From: Sisyra terminalis
Lineage: Eukaryota > Arthropoda > Insecta > Neuroptera > Sisyridae
NCBI GenBank assembly: GCA_958496175.1
Contig: OY292278.1
Span: 44,826,001-44,890,000 of the forward strand
Reading direction: 5' to 3'
DNA length: 64,000 nucleotides
Shown piece by piece: positions 1 through 11,539 of the stretch. The first letter of the stretch is position 1, and each line of letters opens with the position of its first letter. The position numbers were made by a program, and so were the translations under genes. Under the pieces are notes generated by a model that made no database searches, was not told the DNA's origin, and worked only from the letters and a program-made list of their open reading frames with translations.

Positions 1-94
1 CATAAAAATGATCCACTGTAGAGAATTGGGTGAAATAAAAACATATTTATAAACATATGCATATTGAGAGTAATAGACGACTGATAGTATTTTC

Positions 95-285
95 GGGGGC
101 AAGGGGGGCGGACGATCAGTGGCGGCGGTTGTGACGTGCGTTTTAGTTTTCCACTCTCCCAAACCTTACGACGACCGCCAAATCAACAACCAGCTAGCAG
201 ATGATTAATCTGGTGACTATCACAGCATGCGTAATCACCGCCGCCGCCCCCGCCCCCGCTGCCCCCGCCGCAGCCTCTCCACACA
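95..285. promoter_or_regulatory. GC-rich block, possible promoter or first exon
   Basis: This is an isolated GC- and CpG-rich stretch in very AT-rich DNA, with G runs near 95-115, GGCGG repeats near 120-130 and a C/CCG-rich run at 238-280. Axud1, 8 kb downstream, has a splice acceptor just before its first ATG, so it needs an upstream noncoding exon, and this block is a reasonable candidate for it. I could not define a TATA box, initiator or donor site, and it could belong to a gene outside the window. Confidence 0.3.
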
Positions 286-299
286 TAATAGAAACTTTA

Positions 300-1930
300 A
301 CAGATTGAAGTGTTTTTTCTTTCCTCTTCTTTTTCCGCTTTTCATAAATCGAAAAAATTTATTTCCTCACTTACAAACTTAGAAAAATTAATCGCAAAAA
401 ACATTTGAAACTTGAACGATAAATCTTCAATTTGTGTGACACAAATTTGATTTATTTATTCAATGAAATATTCATCGACCTCCCCCTGCAACCCTCTGGT
501 TTTGTGGCCCTTAAAAAGAATTATTTTTGCGACAAATTTTCCGAACGGAAATCTTTTGCATGTTTGTGTAAAAGTTCTTCTAAAATAAATGTTTTAACTT
601 AGAAGTTAAAGTGCAGCTTTATAGGCAACCACCTGCTAACTTTCTGCACGATCGTGCCTAACTTTCCGCACGCCAATCAAATCATTAGGACTGAAAACTT
701 TGGGGTTATAAAAGCAAAGATTTATGATGCTTTTACTGTGTGTTTTTTTTTCCGTTTTTGAAATTCTCAAATACGAATTGTGATTTTGAAATATTGTTAC
801 GATCGACATATATCACTTACACACCATAAAACCGATCGTCACTTGTCGAAAATCCACCGCAATAGCATATCTTCATCAATCCATCCCTAACGCTACTAGA
901 TCTCTATCAAATATCCGTAGAAACTTTCAATCATATTGTCGTCTAATGTGTGCTAATTTTTTTTCCCATTTTCGAATGATAGATCATTACACATACATAC
1001 AAGGCTATCTATCGGAGTGGTCCATGTACCATCTTAATACATTCACTTTTTATCAGTTTCTCTTTTATGTAGGTATAGTATAGACCTCTCTATCGTCGTA
1101 CATGTGAAAGGATCTCAAAAAGACGACAAAAAATTACGTAAAACATTCAGAGAAATCCAGCCAGTTGTAAAATAAATCAATAACACTCCATATACATTCC
1201 AGAAAAGATTCGGCTAAAAAAAGATGTGTTCGACGCGTATTAATCATCGAGAAAATCAGGAAACCTCTATAAATATCCAAATGGGAATATGTCAAAGAGT
1301 CAATGACTTCTTTATAACCGATTTTTTTTTTCGTTGAAATTTTCGAAAATCTATCAAGAAAAAATGCTTTGTAGAAATCATCGCTTACTAAATTTATCAA
1401 AGTCTAATTATAACGACACGTTGAACCCATTTAAAAAAAAGCTCATTGCATTTTCTGTTGCAACGTTTGAAATCAATAGAGCAAAGTTTGTGATATCAAT
1501 ATTTTTTCTAATTTATTTATATTCAACAATCAATAGTTCATGAAAAATAGAGAATATTAATAAGTAATAAGCGCATTTCTTTTCATTTCTAATCATTTTA
1601 ACTAACAATAAGTATATGGTTTGAATATTGTTCTGTCAATAGTAAAGCTTGGATAGAAAATAAATTATAAATTGGAATGAAAAGAAAAAATGCAAATAAA
1701 TAAAAGCTCTATTCCGAGAATTGGAATTTTCTAGTACAAGCAAATGATTCATGATTATTTAATTAAGATTGTCTAACTAAGTTTTTTTTCAATATGAGCT
1801 TTAAAGCTCTAAACATAATAGACATCCACAGTTAAGCTTCGAAAAAAAAAAATCGACTTTTATATAAAACATTCATTTCACGGAGTATAGATACAAGAAA
1901 TTCAAACGATGTAGGCTTTTTCCCAATCAA
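300..1930. other. noncoding stretch, probable Axud1 intron 1
   Basis: This is AT-rich sequence with only short open frames of under 90 codons that look random. I see no coding similarity, RNA gene or obvious repeat. If the GC-rich block at the left edge is the Axud1 first exon, this is intronic. Confidence 0.4.
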
Positions 1931-1943
1931 TTATTGTACATTA

Positions 1944-2575
1944 GACTGATTCAAAAAAAAAATGATGAATTTTTTTTTCTTAATTATATCGAAAATATTG
2001 TTGGGAATGACAAAAAAAAATCCTGTGAAAGTTTAAGCTCTTAATATTAAGAGGTGCCGCATCGCAAATTTCGATTTTCCATTTAAGTAACATGGGAACA
2101 ATATTCTCTTGCATTTCGAAATTTTATAGCTCACGTTGGTGACAATATTTCGGAATGACAAAAGTATATTCTTGTAGAAAATTGAACAATCTACAAAAAA
2201 GATCATGTAAAAGTTTTTGATATATTTATTCTTTCAAAAGTTATTCGAGGTCAAAGTTGAACTAAAGAAAAATTTAATATTTTTTCAATTTTTTGACGCA
2301 ACCATCAATTTTATGAAAAAAATTTATAGATTTTTTGTAGACCATTTTTCTTTCTATAACTTATCTCTATAAAAGTTTTTGATATTTTTTACAGGTTCTA
2401 AGTAATGAAAAAAAATATTTATGTTAAAAATATAATAATTCAGGGAGTATTATTAATTTAAAACAATAAAATTACGAATATTTTCAATTTAATGCAAATA
2501 ACGTAGGACCTGTGTAAAATATCAAAAACTTTTATAGAGATAAGTTATAGAAAAAAAGTGCTCTACAAAAAATGA
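1944..2575. mobile_element. fold-back element, family F1, right arm truncated
   Basis: It begins with the F1 tip GACTGATTCAAAAAA directly after TA. The left arm runs to about 2405. Its inner part returns inverted at 2505-2573 (ACCTGT, TATCTCTATAAAAG and the TCTACAAAAAA box). The outer part of the right arm is missing. Other F1 copies are at 19381-20336, 29503-30036 and 61171-61585. There is no coding capacity, so it must be non-autonomous. Confidence 0.75.
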
Positions 2576-2673
2576 TAATAGTTCTCTTTTCTATCACTAG
2601 ATCACTGGCAGCGCTAATTTTATAATATACAAGTGTTACCAATAATTTATTTTTCCCTTACCCGTTTGAGTTC

Positions 2674-3554
2674 ACTGAAAAAATACCCGAATGAATAAAA
2701 AGAAGCGCCAAATTCAAATTTGAAAAAAATATCAATTTTTTATCGTTTGATGGATTCATTTATCATTATTATCAGTAATTAACGAGTAAAATTTATAAGT
2801 TGATGTCATTAGTTTGATTTGAGGTAAATTTAAAACAAGAATAAAGTAATAAAGAACGAGCAAGATGACAATTACTGGTTATATCAAAAAAAATTCCTAT
2901 TGGAACCCATAACAGCACGTGAAATTTTAAGAAGTTATTTTAATCTTGCAATGGACGATGGGAAACGTGGCTCCACCACTTGTGTTTTTTTAGTACTAAC
3001 TGGAACCGAAACTATATATACTTTCTGTAAGGTCAAGGTTTATAAATTACACAGGTTGCCCCATTAGAAAAAAAAAATATGACGTCATACGAAGAATTTT
3101 GAAATTTGAATCAGTCTGAACAAATGTACGAATTTCTTCTGGATACATCATCACATAGCCACCATGAGGCCACCTGTGTAATTTATAAACCTTGACCTTA
3201 CAGAAAGTATATATAGTTTCGGTTCCAGTTAGTACTAAAAAAACACAAGTGGTGGAGCCACGTTTCCCATCGTCCATTGCAAGATTAAAATAACTTCTTA
3301 AAATTTCACGTGCTGTTATGGGTTCCAATAGGAATTTTTTTTGATATAACCAGTAATTGTCATCTTGCTCGTTCTTTATTACTTTATTCTTGTTTTAAAT
3401 TTACCTCAAATCAAACTAATGACATCAACTTATAAATTTTACTCGTTAATTACTGATAATAATGATAAATGAATCCATCAAACGATAAAAAATTGATATT
3501 TTTTTCAAATTTGAATTTGGCGCTTCTTTTTATTCATTCGGGTATTTTTTCAGT
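2674..3554. repeat. large palindrome with 360 bp arms
   Basis: The arms at 2674-3033 and 3195-3554 are reverse complements. Paired positions sum to 6228 at the outer edge, in the middle (2901/3327) and at the inner edge, so the arms differ by no net indel, and reading them side by side I found no mismatch. The apex is the MITE at 3034-3194. An open frame on the minus strand across the apex (3328 to 3047) starts at TTG and is probably accidental. Confidence 0.9.
3034..3194. mobile_element. 161 bp MITE at the palindrome apex
   Basis: The termini CAAGGTTTATAAATTACACA and its inverse form inverted repeats of more than 20 bp. The interior includes TGACGTCAT. A second copy, with a clean 9 bp target-site duplication, is at 17622-17779. 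Here the flanks are inverted (GTAAGGT / ACCTTAC) rather than directly repeated, because the surrounding palindrome is centred on this element. Confidence 0.8.
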
Positions 3555-5420
3555 TGCTGTTTGAACCCCAAAAATATTTAAAAAAAATGAAAAAAATATA
3601 AAAATTACGATAGTAACATCTTAATTTAAGAATAGACTTTCATTGCTTTATTCTTTACTAAATTTTTTAAAAATTTTCTACTTACATTAGAATTTTTACG
3701 TTGTAATATCGTAATTATATCAAAAGTTTTCTGTGATAAGTAGCATTCCAATACAGCAGATTTTGCGATATTATTATTGTAATTTTTGATATATTTTTTT
3801 CCGTGTAATGGAGGCTATAGTTATAGTTTCAATAGAAACTTCCCCAAATTTTAAGTTCAACAATCAGAAGTTTTCGTTTTTAATTGGAAGATTCCTCTTT
3901 TTAGTACTGCATTTTTTAGACTTATATAATAAGTAGTAGAAAATCTATGTAATTATTATGCAACTTGCAGTATATCCAACAAAAATTCGCTGTATTTACC
4001 TATAAAATTTGATGAAAAAGTAAACAGTAAGTTCTGGATCATTAAAATAACAAGAAATTGATTTATTTAAATCATTAGATTCTCTTCAATTATCAAGTTT
4101 TCTGCAATGCAATTCTTTTTGCAGTTTTCAGAACATTTTACTGTTGAAGAGTTTTATATACAATGCGGTTGTAAATTTCCAAAAATTAAAACTTCCTTCC
4201 ATCAGGATTGCATTTTTTCTATAGTAACAATAAAATATATTTCAATCAGTTACTGACATTGCAAGCAATAGTGACTAAAAACAGTTTTTAGCTACAAATA
4301 GTTGGTGTTTTTCTTCAACTCTGGTTTGTTTAGTAATATTTTAAATATTAAGTTTTTTTTTTTTTTTGATAAATTTAATGCACTAAAGTGATTTTTTTTA
4401 AGTCCATGTCATTTGTTCAATTCAAAAAATTTGCTTAAGCTTTCCCCAAAAATTATTCCCAGCTTATGTTATCTGATTCTTAAACTGCAGTATAGTATTA
4501 TAATTATTATTTTATTACGGTAGTAATGATAGTGAATGCACTACTTTCAAATTAGGCAGATCAATTGCATTGAAATGCATCCAGTTGCAAACTGCAAAGT
4601 TCATTGCAGAACGCATTCTTTTCGGATGAGTTTTAAAATAACATATTATAAGCTTTATACCGTCAAAAAGCCTTTAGACTCGGAAAATTGTCGAAAACAC
4701 TGCAACAAGTTTGCAATAAGATTAATAATATCGCTACAACTGGCACTTAAGCGATAAAAAATTGTGATTTGGCACTGCAACGTGTTTGTCCCAACTGCCT
4801 GAATCATAATATGCTAAATTTTAGGACCTCAAAAAATTTGTTTTTACTTTATTTTTATTTCATTTCACTCCTCGTCATCGGAAACCTTGCGCTTTTGTTG
4901 CACTAAAAATCATTAAAAAATCAAAATTGATTTTTTTTTTCAACAAGCAATTACTGACATTAATAATAGCGACAATGAATTCTTATACGTTCAGTGACCT
5001 CGCCCAGATATACCGTTAATAAAAGCTTAAAAATCGCCAAAAAAAAAATTGTACTATTCAAACGATAGTCAGAAGAAAATTGCACATTCATATAACAACC
5101 TCAAACGATTCAGCTAAACCGAGTTGGATTGACCTTAAAACCGATTTCAAGGCTCTGGAGATAATTACGAAAAATTACATTGAAAACCTAGCTATTAGTT
5201 GGAATAAATCAATTTCTTTTGCAACTAACTACCACTTAAGTTCGAAAGGATAGTTCAGAACAAAAATTTTTTTTTCTATAGAACTAAGAAAATGCGTTGG
5301 TATAGCTATAGCTATTTCAAAACGCCAAGCAAATGGCCCTGGCCAATGTAAAATGTGTAAACTTTCTCTTTTCATTGTTACCGTAGAATTAGTAGATTTC
5401 TATATTACAAATCACTAAAG
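3555..5420. other. noncoding stretch
   Basis: This is AT-rich DNA with poly-A and poly-T runs. The one longer open frame (4536-4757) has no recognisable similarity. I see no genes or clear repeats. Confidence 0.4.
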
Positions 5421-6630
5421 TGAAGCTTTGAGATTATATTTGAATTGCAAATTAAAAAAAATATATTTTATTTGGAATTTAAAGTAGTTGATTTCGTGTA
5501 GGTCCATGAAATTTGTACTAAAGTGCTTTTGAAATCAAATTAGATTTTTTCAGTTACGGAGCAATCCAACACTGTTTTTTGACCACTGAGGAAGATTGCT
5601 TGGGAATCAAAATACATATTTGGGTAATACGTTAAAATATATTTGCTTGAGTTTTTTCCAATTAATGTTTATAGTTTAATGAAGCTTTGAGATTACATTA
5701 AAAGAAATATTTAGTTTGAAATTTAAAATAGTTGATTTCGTCTTAGTCCATGAAAATTGTACTAAAGTGCTTTTGAAATCAAATTAGATTTTTTCAGTTA
5801 CGGAGCAATCCAATACTGTTTTTTGACCACTAAGGAAGATTGTTTGGGAATCAAAATACGTATTTGGGCATTACGTTAAAATATATTTGTTTGAGTTGAG
5901 ATTTTTTTCCAATTAATGTTTATAGTTTAGTGAAGCTTTGAGATAACATTAAAAAAATATTTAGTTTGAAATTTATAATAGTTGATTTCAAATTCCATGA
6001 AAATTGTACTAAAATGCTTTTGATATTAATTTAAATTTTTTTGCTTGGCAATCAAAATACGTATCTAGGCATTATGTTAAAAAATATATTTGTTTTGAGC
6101 TTTTTTTCCAATTTATGTTTATAGTTTACTTTCGAAAATTTTAGTACATAAATATGACCACAAAATACTTCCGATATTGAATCGTTTTGGCCATCTTTTT
6201 GGGACTAGCCTTCCCTTCCCCATATTGATTTATTTTCCGTGTTTTCTACAACTCAAATTATTCACCCTTGAAGGGTGCAAAATTGTTTCTTAAACAAAAT
6301 AATTTTAATATTTTAAAGAGCTTTTGAGATCTAAATCGATTTTTTCAATTACGGAATGAAATTTACTTGGTAATCGAAATACGTATCCAGCCAATACGCT
6401 AAAATAGATTTGTTTAAGCTTTTTTAAATTCATGTTTATAGTTTACTTTTGTAAATTCTATTGCCATATATATAAGTTTTTATATATTGTATCAACAGGT
6501 TTTGGTGATTTTTTTGAGATAATGCCTCCCTCCCCCTTTCCCTGTTGATTTTTTTTAGTATTTTCTACATCTCAACCTATAAAAATTCACCCTTGAAGGA
6601 TGCGAAACAGTTTGTCAAATGAAATAATTT
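5421..6630. repeat. degenerate tandem repeat array
   Basis: Units start near 5421, 5681 and 5931 with GAAGCTTTGAGAT, and a degenerate fourth lies near 6315. The spacing is about 250 bp and then longer. Shared marks are TCAGTTACGGAGCAATCCAA, GACCACTGAGGAAGATTG, AATACGTATTTGGG and a closing TGTTTATAGTTTA. The last two units also share a block containing TTCACCCTTGAAGG (near 6266 and 6588). A diverged single unit lies at 29100-29205. Nothing is coding. Confidence 0.7.
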
Positions 6631-6639
6631 GCATGTCTT

Positions 6640-8090
6640 CATAAACCGTTTAAAGTGGTCTTTATAAATAAATTTTTACATTGAAAATCGCTATGCAATA
6701 AATAAAGTTTCAGTTAAGATTATTAGAATCAAAATTTCCTGTCTTTCCAGGACAAATTTTCGTGTTTTTCTTCTTCAAATATAATTTTTTTTTCCAAATT
6801 TCCCACAATTTTCTTCATGAATCCCTGTTATTTCCTGACACAAAAAAAAATCCTTAATAAGAGAAAAGTGCTTTTTTAACATTTCATTTACTGTGCAAAA
6901 TTTGTGTAATTCGCATTTTCTATTTTGTCTTTGTTCTGTTTAATTTTCCAATTGTTGGAATATCTAAAGTTAATCTTCGATCAAATATGGCATGGCCGAA
7001 GACAACAAGTTCGTTAATACGGGGCAGGATAGGCAAGGAAAACCATTAATATGTAGCCTATAGAAATGATGAACGATTTTTTTTTACATTATCATTTAAC
7101 TGCGATGTTTTCTAGCAAACAGTTTTACAAAGAAAATAGTTTTTCCTTGACCAGATATTTTAGATTTCATCCGTCTAGAAAAGGGAGGAAACTCCCTTTG
7201 CCAAAATTTAACGAAAATTTTCTTAATGTAAAGTGGCACCAGAAGCTTATACATTTCTGTTTGTAGGGTTTGGTGGCATTTTTGTGGATTATATTTCAAC
7301 TAAGTTACGTTTCACAAACTTGAGTATAATTCTTGTAAAATTTTATGCCCTTACCTACCCTTCAATAGCTTTTATTCTATTGAAATTTTGAAAAAAATGT
7401 GTAGAAATTTTGTAAATATTAAAATAGTAATGATTCCAAAGTATATTTTGATAAATACAAAGTAATTGCATCCCGAAGTATTGTATCTTTATATTCCCGA
7501 CAAAAGCGCTCCAAATAATAAACATTTAATACTTTTGAGTCATAATTAAATATGGCCCACGTCCTTTTTAACAACGTCAATATTCGGCAACTTTACCTTT
7601 CCTATTTAGTTTTTTTTTTTAATAAATTCGCACATAAATCCAACCATAATGAAAATTTAGTAATAAAAGAAAATTATTCGATATTTCTATTGAATTAACA
7701 AAAAAAAAATCACTAGTTAAATTAAAAACAAAGCAGAAAATTCAATGTAACCTGATATTGAATCAAACATCTTCCAATCAAAAGAATTTTCCATTTTTTT
7801 TCGCAAGTAATTACCTTGAAAACCATCACCAATTTTGCATCTAGCAAGCCGAGCTTTCGTCGATAACAAAAACAAATACTTGTTAAACCGATATCCTTTT
7901 GTTTTTGGGGTGCCTAAAAACATTTGAAAGGCTTCACCTCATCGATTCCCAATCAATATTTGACACTTTAAGAAGCTTTAAATCAAATATTGTCCGCGGA
8001 AAATGTAATGAAATCAAATTTAAGCTTTCATGTTTTAAAACAACCGAAATTTAACATTGGATAATAGCAATGGTAGTAATTCTCTTTCTT
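6640..8090. other. noncoding stretch up to the Axud1 splice acceptor
   Basis: This is AT-rich and probably the 3' part of Axud1 intron 1. Short open frames at 7066-7299 overlap on opposite strands and look random. Confidence 0.4.
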
Positions 8091-8100
8091 TTTGTTGCAG
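8091..8100 (+). promoter_or_regulatory. Axud1: Axud1 splice acceptor
   Basis: A T-rich tract ending TTTTTGTTGCAG sits 6 bases before the first ATG of Axud1. The reading frame stays open back through the AG. This implies an upstream 5' exon, probably noncoding, whose position I could not fix. Confidence 0.65.
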
Positions 8101-8106
8101 TTTGAA

Positions 8107-10857
8107 ATGTCCGACTGCAGTTTTATGGATGTGTCCCCAATAAATCCTAATAGCGTCCCGGAATCATCGTCGTCCACTGTGTCCCGTTTGTCAGAAGCCG
8201 TGGAAACGCCATCGCCACCCGAAACCATTATTGCACCATCCTCGACTTTATCCTCTTCCCCGTCACCAACTACTAACATGGGCTCAACGAATTCTGCAAC
8301 GACTCCAAATCTAGAGGCGACCGGCGACGAAAAAGCAACAATCGATGACACCACAACCACTAGCGATACCCTTGTTAGAAACTCCTTTGTTAACGCCAAT
8401 ATTACGCCACGTAGTTGTACAGGTGGCAGTATTGTTGAATCATTATCCCAAAACATAGAAAAGCGTAATTATTCTAAACTTGTAGAAAACGATAAAACCA
8501 TAGCAATAGCGACGCAACAGAACGACGAAGTTAGATCGCGAATTTCACATGACAAAGACGAAATCCGGCGCGGGAATGAGACCGAGGAAAATGGCGAAAC
8601 TTTCGATGCGATTTTAAAGGGCGAGTCGTTGAGTACGGAGGGTGAAGATTCGGCTACGGAAAGCCTCCCGAGTGATTTGGCAGTTACTTCTGTACAGGAT
8701 GAAGAAGTTCAAGATCGATCCGATGGTAGTGATTCTGGTTTGGGGTCGGAACTTTCCGATGAAAGAATCGCTTCGGGAGCTCAACATTCGACTGAAAGTG
8801 ACAGTGAAACGTCTTTTCTTGATCGTATTCCCGATGAAATTTTACAGCCGGAAGAGACCATACGTAAAGTAGATAGAGATTTAACGATAGTGGGTGATGG
8901 TAAGAAAGAGGAGTCTGGTTTTGAGTTGGGATTTCAACCCGAAAAGACTATAGAAGAAGCGAATAGTTCAACGATTGAGAAGGACTTGGGTGCAATTCTG
9001 GATGAGGCTAGCCGAACGGAAACTTTTCCGAAGAGTAATTTGAAACGAAGGTTGCCAAATGATGAGGAATCGGAACCGAAGTGTAAGAAAAAACGGGGAA
9101 TCACTTTTGATAGTGTGACGGTGTATTATTTTCCTCGAGCCCAAGGTTTTACGTGTGTTCCATCGCAAGGAGGTTCCACGTTGGGGATGGGATCCCAGCA
9201 TAGCCATGTGCAAAAGTTTTCACTTAGTGAACATGCAATTGAACAACGACGTCTTCATCGACAGTTGTTGCAACAGATTCGTAATGAACGCCACGCCAAT
9301 CCCGGAACCACGGGTTCATCGAGCGACGACAGCGAAAGCGAAGAAGAGCCCAGCGAAGGTTCCGAATCGGAAATGGATTTAGATAGTTACTACTTTTTAC
9401 AACCGGTCCCGACGCGGCAACGGCGAGCTTTACTCCGGGCGGCCGGAGTGCGGAAGATTGACGCCTACGAGAAGGACGAATGTCGCGATATTAGATCATC
9501 GCGGGAATTTTGTGGATGCGGATGTAAGGTTTACTGTGATCCTGATACTTGTTCGTGTAGCCAAGCAGGTATCAAATGCCAAGTTGATCGACTTAATTTC
9601 CCGTGTGGATGCACCCGGGACAATTGCGCGAATTCCAACGGACGAATCGAGTTTAATCCGGTGAGGGTTCGCACCCATTTTATTCACACCCTAATGCGGC
9701 TAGAACTCGAGAAAAAGCAGAAGTTAGAAGTCGATGAGGATGTAAAAAACGACGGTTCTGGCCAAATGAATTGGATGAATGACGACCGACTTGCCATGCC
9801 AATGAATTACGAAAACAAACCGATTGCGGGAACTTCTAGCGAAAAATACAATGGAAATTTGTTGCGAGATGTGAATTTGTCGTCGCACGTGGAAGTGGAG
9901 TCGTGCGTGCATAATGGAAGCTTCACAAATTTACACTATGGTGCACCAGGTGAAGGTCCGGGACAAGGCTCGGCGCCCAGCACTAGCATGGCGAATTCGT
10001 TCACCAATATGGGTGAATTGCCGGCCAGAGAGGACTCATTAGACTTATACACATTTCGAGAAGACTGCTATTCGGAGGAGAACGGCGTGGAACAACTAGC
10101 ACAAAGAACTAATTACACTAGCACAAGTTTACAGGGGCGCAAGCTGCCAATTCCGCAACAGCAACATCAAACGTACCAAACGCAATCGACCAACAGCTTT
10201 CTCTTTTCGAATTCCGTACCACAAAGATTTCCCGAGTTGAGCTTTTCAGTGGGAAGCACCACGCCGATCACATACTCTTCACCCAGCCAGGCGAATCAAT
10301 ATCCTTATCCCACCACCAGCTTCAACGATTTCAATCATTCACATTCCAGTCTCGGAGTGTTTAGTCATTACGGCAACATATATGGACCAGAATTTTGCAG
10401 CAATAAGAGTCCGGAGAGCTCATCGAATAATGGAACTAATGATTTTCAGCGGCATTCGTCGTCGACAACGTCGAGCGCCAGCTATGAGTTCAGTGAAAAT
10501 TTCGAATCAATAACCGTTGCAAAAGACAGTCCGACCAACAATCAATACACAAGTCTGGACCCGGTTTCGCCGCTGGGGAACAAACTAGAGTCTTTCACCG
10601 ATCTTCTCCAGGGCAGATACAATTATCCTGCTTTTGATGACTTAAACGGCACTAGTGCCATGGATGGACCATCGGCTACATATAGTAGCGAACTGCCTAC
10701 GACGGATGCCTCGCCAATTGATCCAAAATCAGCTGACGATGCCCTAATTAATAGCAATGCCAATTTAGTTACAATTAGCAATAGCAACTCGGACGATTGT
10801 GATGAAAATTTTGGTGAAATCATCAAAAAGACTATGGTGGAGACTGTTACGGCATAA
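8107..10857 (+). CDS. Axud1: Axud1/CSRNP cysteine-serine-rich nuclear protein
   Basis: The gene encodes a 916-residue protein of the CSRNP family (human CSRNP1-3, fly Axud1), which are nuclear factors linked to transcription, apoptosis and growth control. The conserved region spans about residues 327-538. It opens with the basic motif KKKRGITFDSVTVYYFPR and continues through the QGGSTLGM segment. A Ser/acidic linker follows (about 403-425), then a dense cysteine cluster (Cys459, 469, 471, 473, 477, 482, 484, 491, 500, 502, 507), and the region ends at VRTHFIHTLMRLELEKKQ. The N-terminal 300 residues are Ser/Thr/Glu-rich. The C-terminal 380 are Ser/Asn/Gln-rich and look disordered. The start is the first ATG after a strong splice acceptor, and upstream in-frame sequence is intronic. 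The coding region is a single uninterrupted exon. Family assignment is very secure; a function in this animal is inferred. Confidence 0.95.
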   Translation: MSDCSFMDVSPINPNSVPESSSSTVSRLSEAVETPSPPETIIAPSSTLSSSPSPTTNMGSTNSATTPNLEATGDEKATIDDTTTTSDTLVRNSFVNANITPRSCTGGSIVESLSQNIEKRNYSKLVENDKTIAIATQQNDEVRSRISHDKDEIRRGNETEENGETFDAILKGESLSTEGEDSATESLPSDLAVTSVQDEEVQDRSDGSDSGLGSELSDERIASGAQHSTESDSETSFLDRIPDEILQPEETIRKVDRDLTIVGDGKKEESGFELGFQPEKTIEEANSSTIEKDLGAILDEASRTETFPKSNLKRRLPNDEESEPKCKKKRGITFDSVTVYYFPRAQGFTCVPSQGGSTLGMGSQHSHVQKFSLSEHAIEQRRLHRQLLQQIRNERHANPGTTGSSSDDSESEEEPSEGSESEMDLDSYYFLQPVPTRQRRALLRAAGVRKIDAYEKDECRDIRSSREFCGCGCKVYCDPDTCSCSQAGIKCQVDRLNFPCGCTRDNCANSNGRIEFNPVRVRTHFIHTLMRLELEKKQKLEVDEDVKNDGSGQMNWMNDDRLAMPMNYENKPIAGTSSEKYNGNLLRDVNLSSHVEVESCVHNGSFTNLHYGAPGEGPGQGSAPSTSMANSFTNMGELPAREDSLDLYTFREDCYSEENGVEQLAQRTNYTSTSLQGRKLPIPQQQHQTYQTQSTNSFLFSNSVPQRFPELSFSVGSTTPITYSSPSQANQYPYPTTSFNDFNHSHSSLGVFSHYGNIYGPEFCSNKSPESSSNNGTNDFQRHSSSTTSSASYEFSENFESITVAKDSPTNNQYTSLDPVSPLGNKLESFTDLLQGRYNYPAFDDLNGTSAMDGPSATYSSELPTTDASPIDPKSADDALINSNANLVTISNSNSDDCDENFGEIIKKTMVETVTA

Positions 10858-11120
10858 ATATATTGTACAGATAATTATTATTATATATATATTACTACGT
10901 TCCATTATTATTATAATTAATAATTATTACTATATTAAATTAAAAACTTTATATATAAAGTAGATCAATTTTTAGTAAAAATATTTAGTGTTTTAATAAA
11001 TGTTGTGAAGAAGCAATATTTAATTGGGTTTTGATTTATTTCTGATTCACAATAAAACATTTTTTATTATGAAAATCATTACAATTGTATCGCATTCTTT
11101 CTTTTCTAGAATTTTTCTGT
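10858..11120 (+). terminator. Axud1: Axud1 3' UTR and polyadenylation signals
   Basis: After the TAA stop the sequence is AT-rich, with AATAAA at 10995-11000 and again at 11051-11056. A poly-A run lies at about 11128-11146. The exact cleavage site is not determinable. Confidence 0.6.
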
Positions 11121-11539
11121 AGTTTTAAAAAAAAAAAAAAAAAAAACTTAATAAAGCTTTGCGATTAAACTGTACAAAAGTAACCAAATCAAAAATTTCT
11201 CTATAAAAATGAAGCTCTTAGAAAACGGTGAATACTTACGGTGAATCCACGAAATTTAAATGAAATAGGATTGTAATTTACTAGAGTAGACTGAAATATT
11301 ACCAACTTTTAGTTATTTTTATATTTTTTGGTGTAAATCAAAAAATTTTCTTTGGTAAAATTTCATTTGGTTTCATTTTTTAAGGAGCTTTTCGGTTATT
11401 ATACAATTGATATTGGATTTGTATAGATTATTGTAAATTTTCTTTTGAAGTCAAGATTGGAATATTTACATGTCCCTCTTGAATATTAAATCATTTTTTT
11501 TGAATTTTTGGTAAAGAATACAATTCTGCTGAAAAAATT

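Noticed and set aside
3047..3328. 93-codon minus-strand open frame across the palindrome apex
   Set aside because: It starts at TTG and is made of palindrome arm plus MITE. The other MITE copy (17622-17779) does not keep the frame.
8028..8456. 142-codon minus-strand open frame overlapping the Axud1 start
   Set aside because: It is an antisense shadow of the coding exon, runs into the intron, and has no domain of its own.
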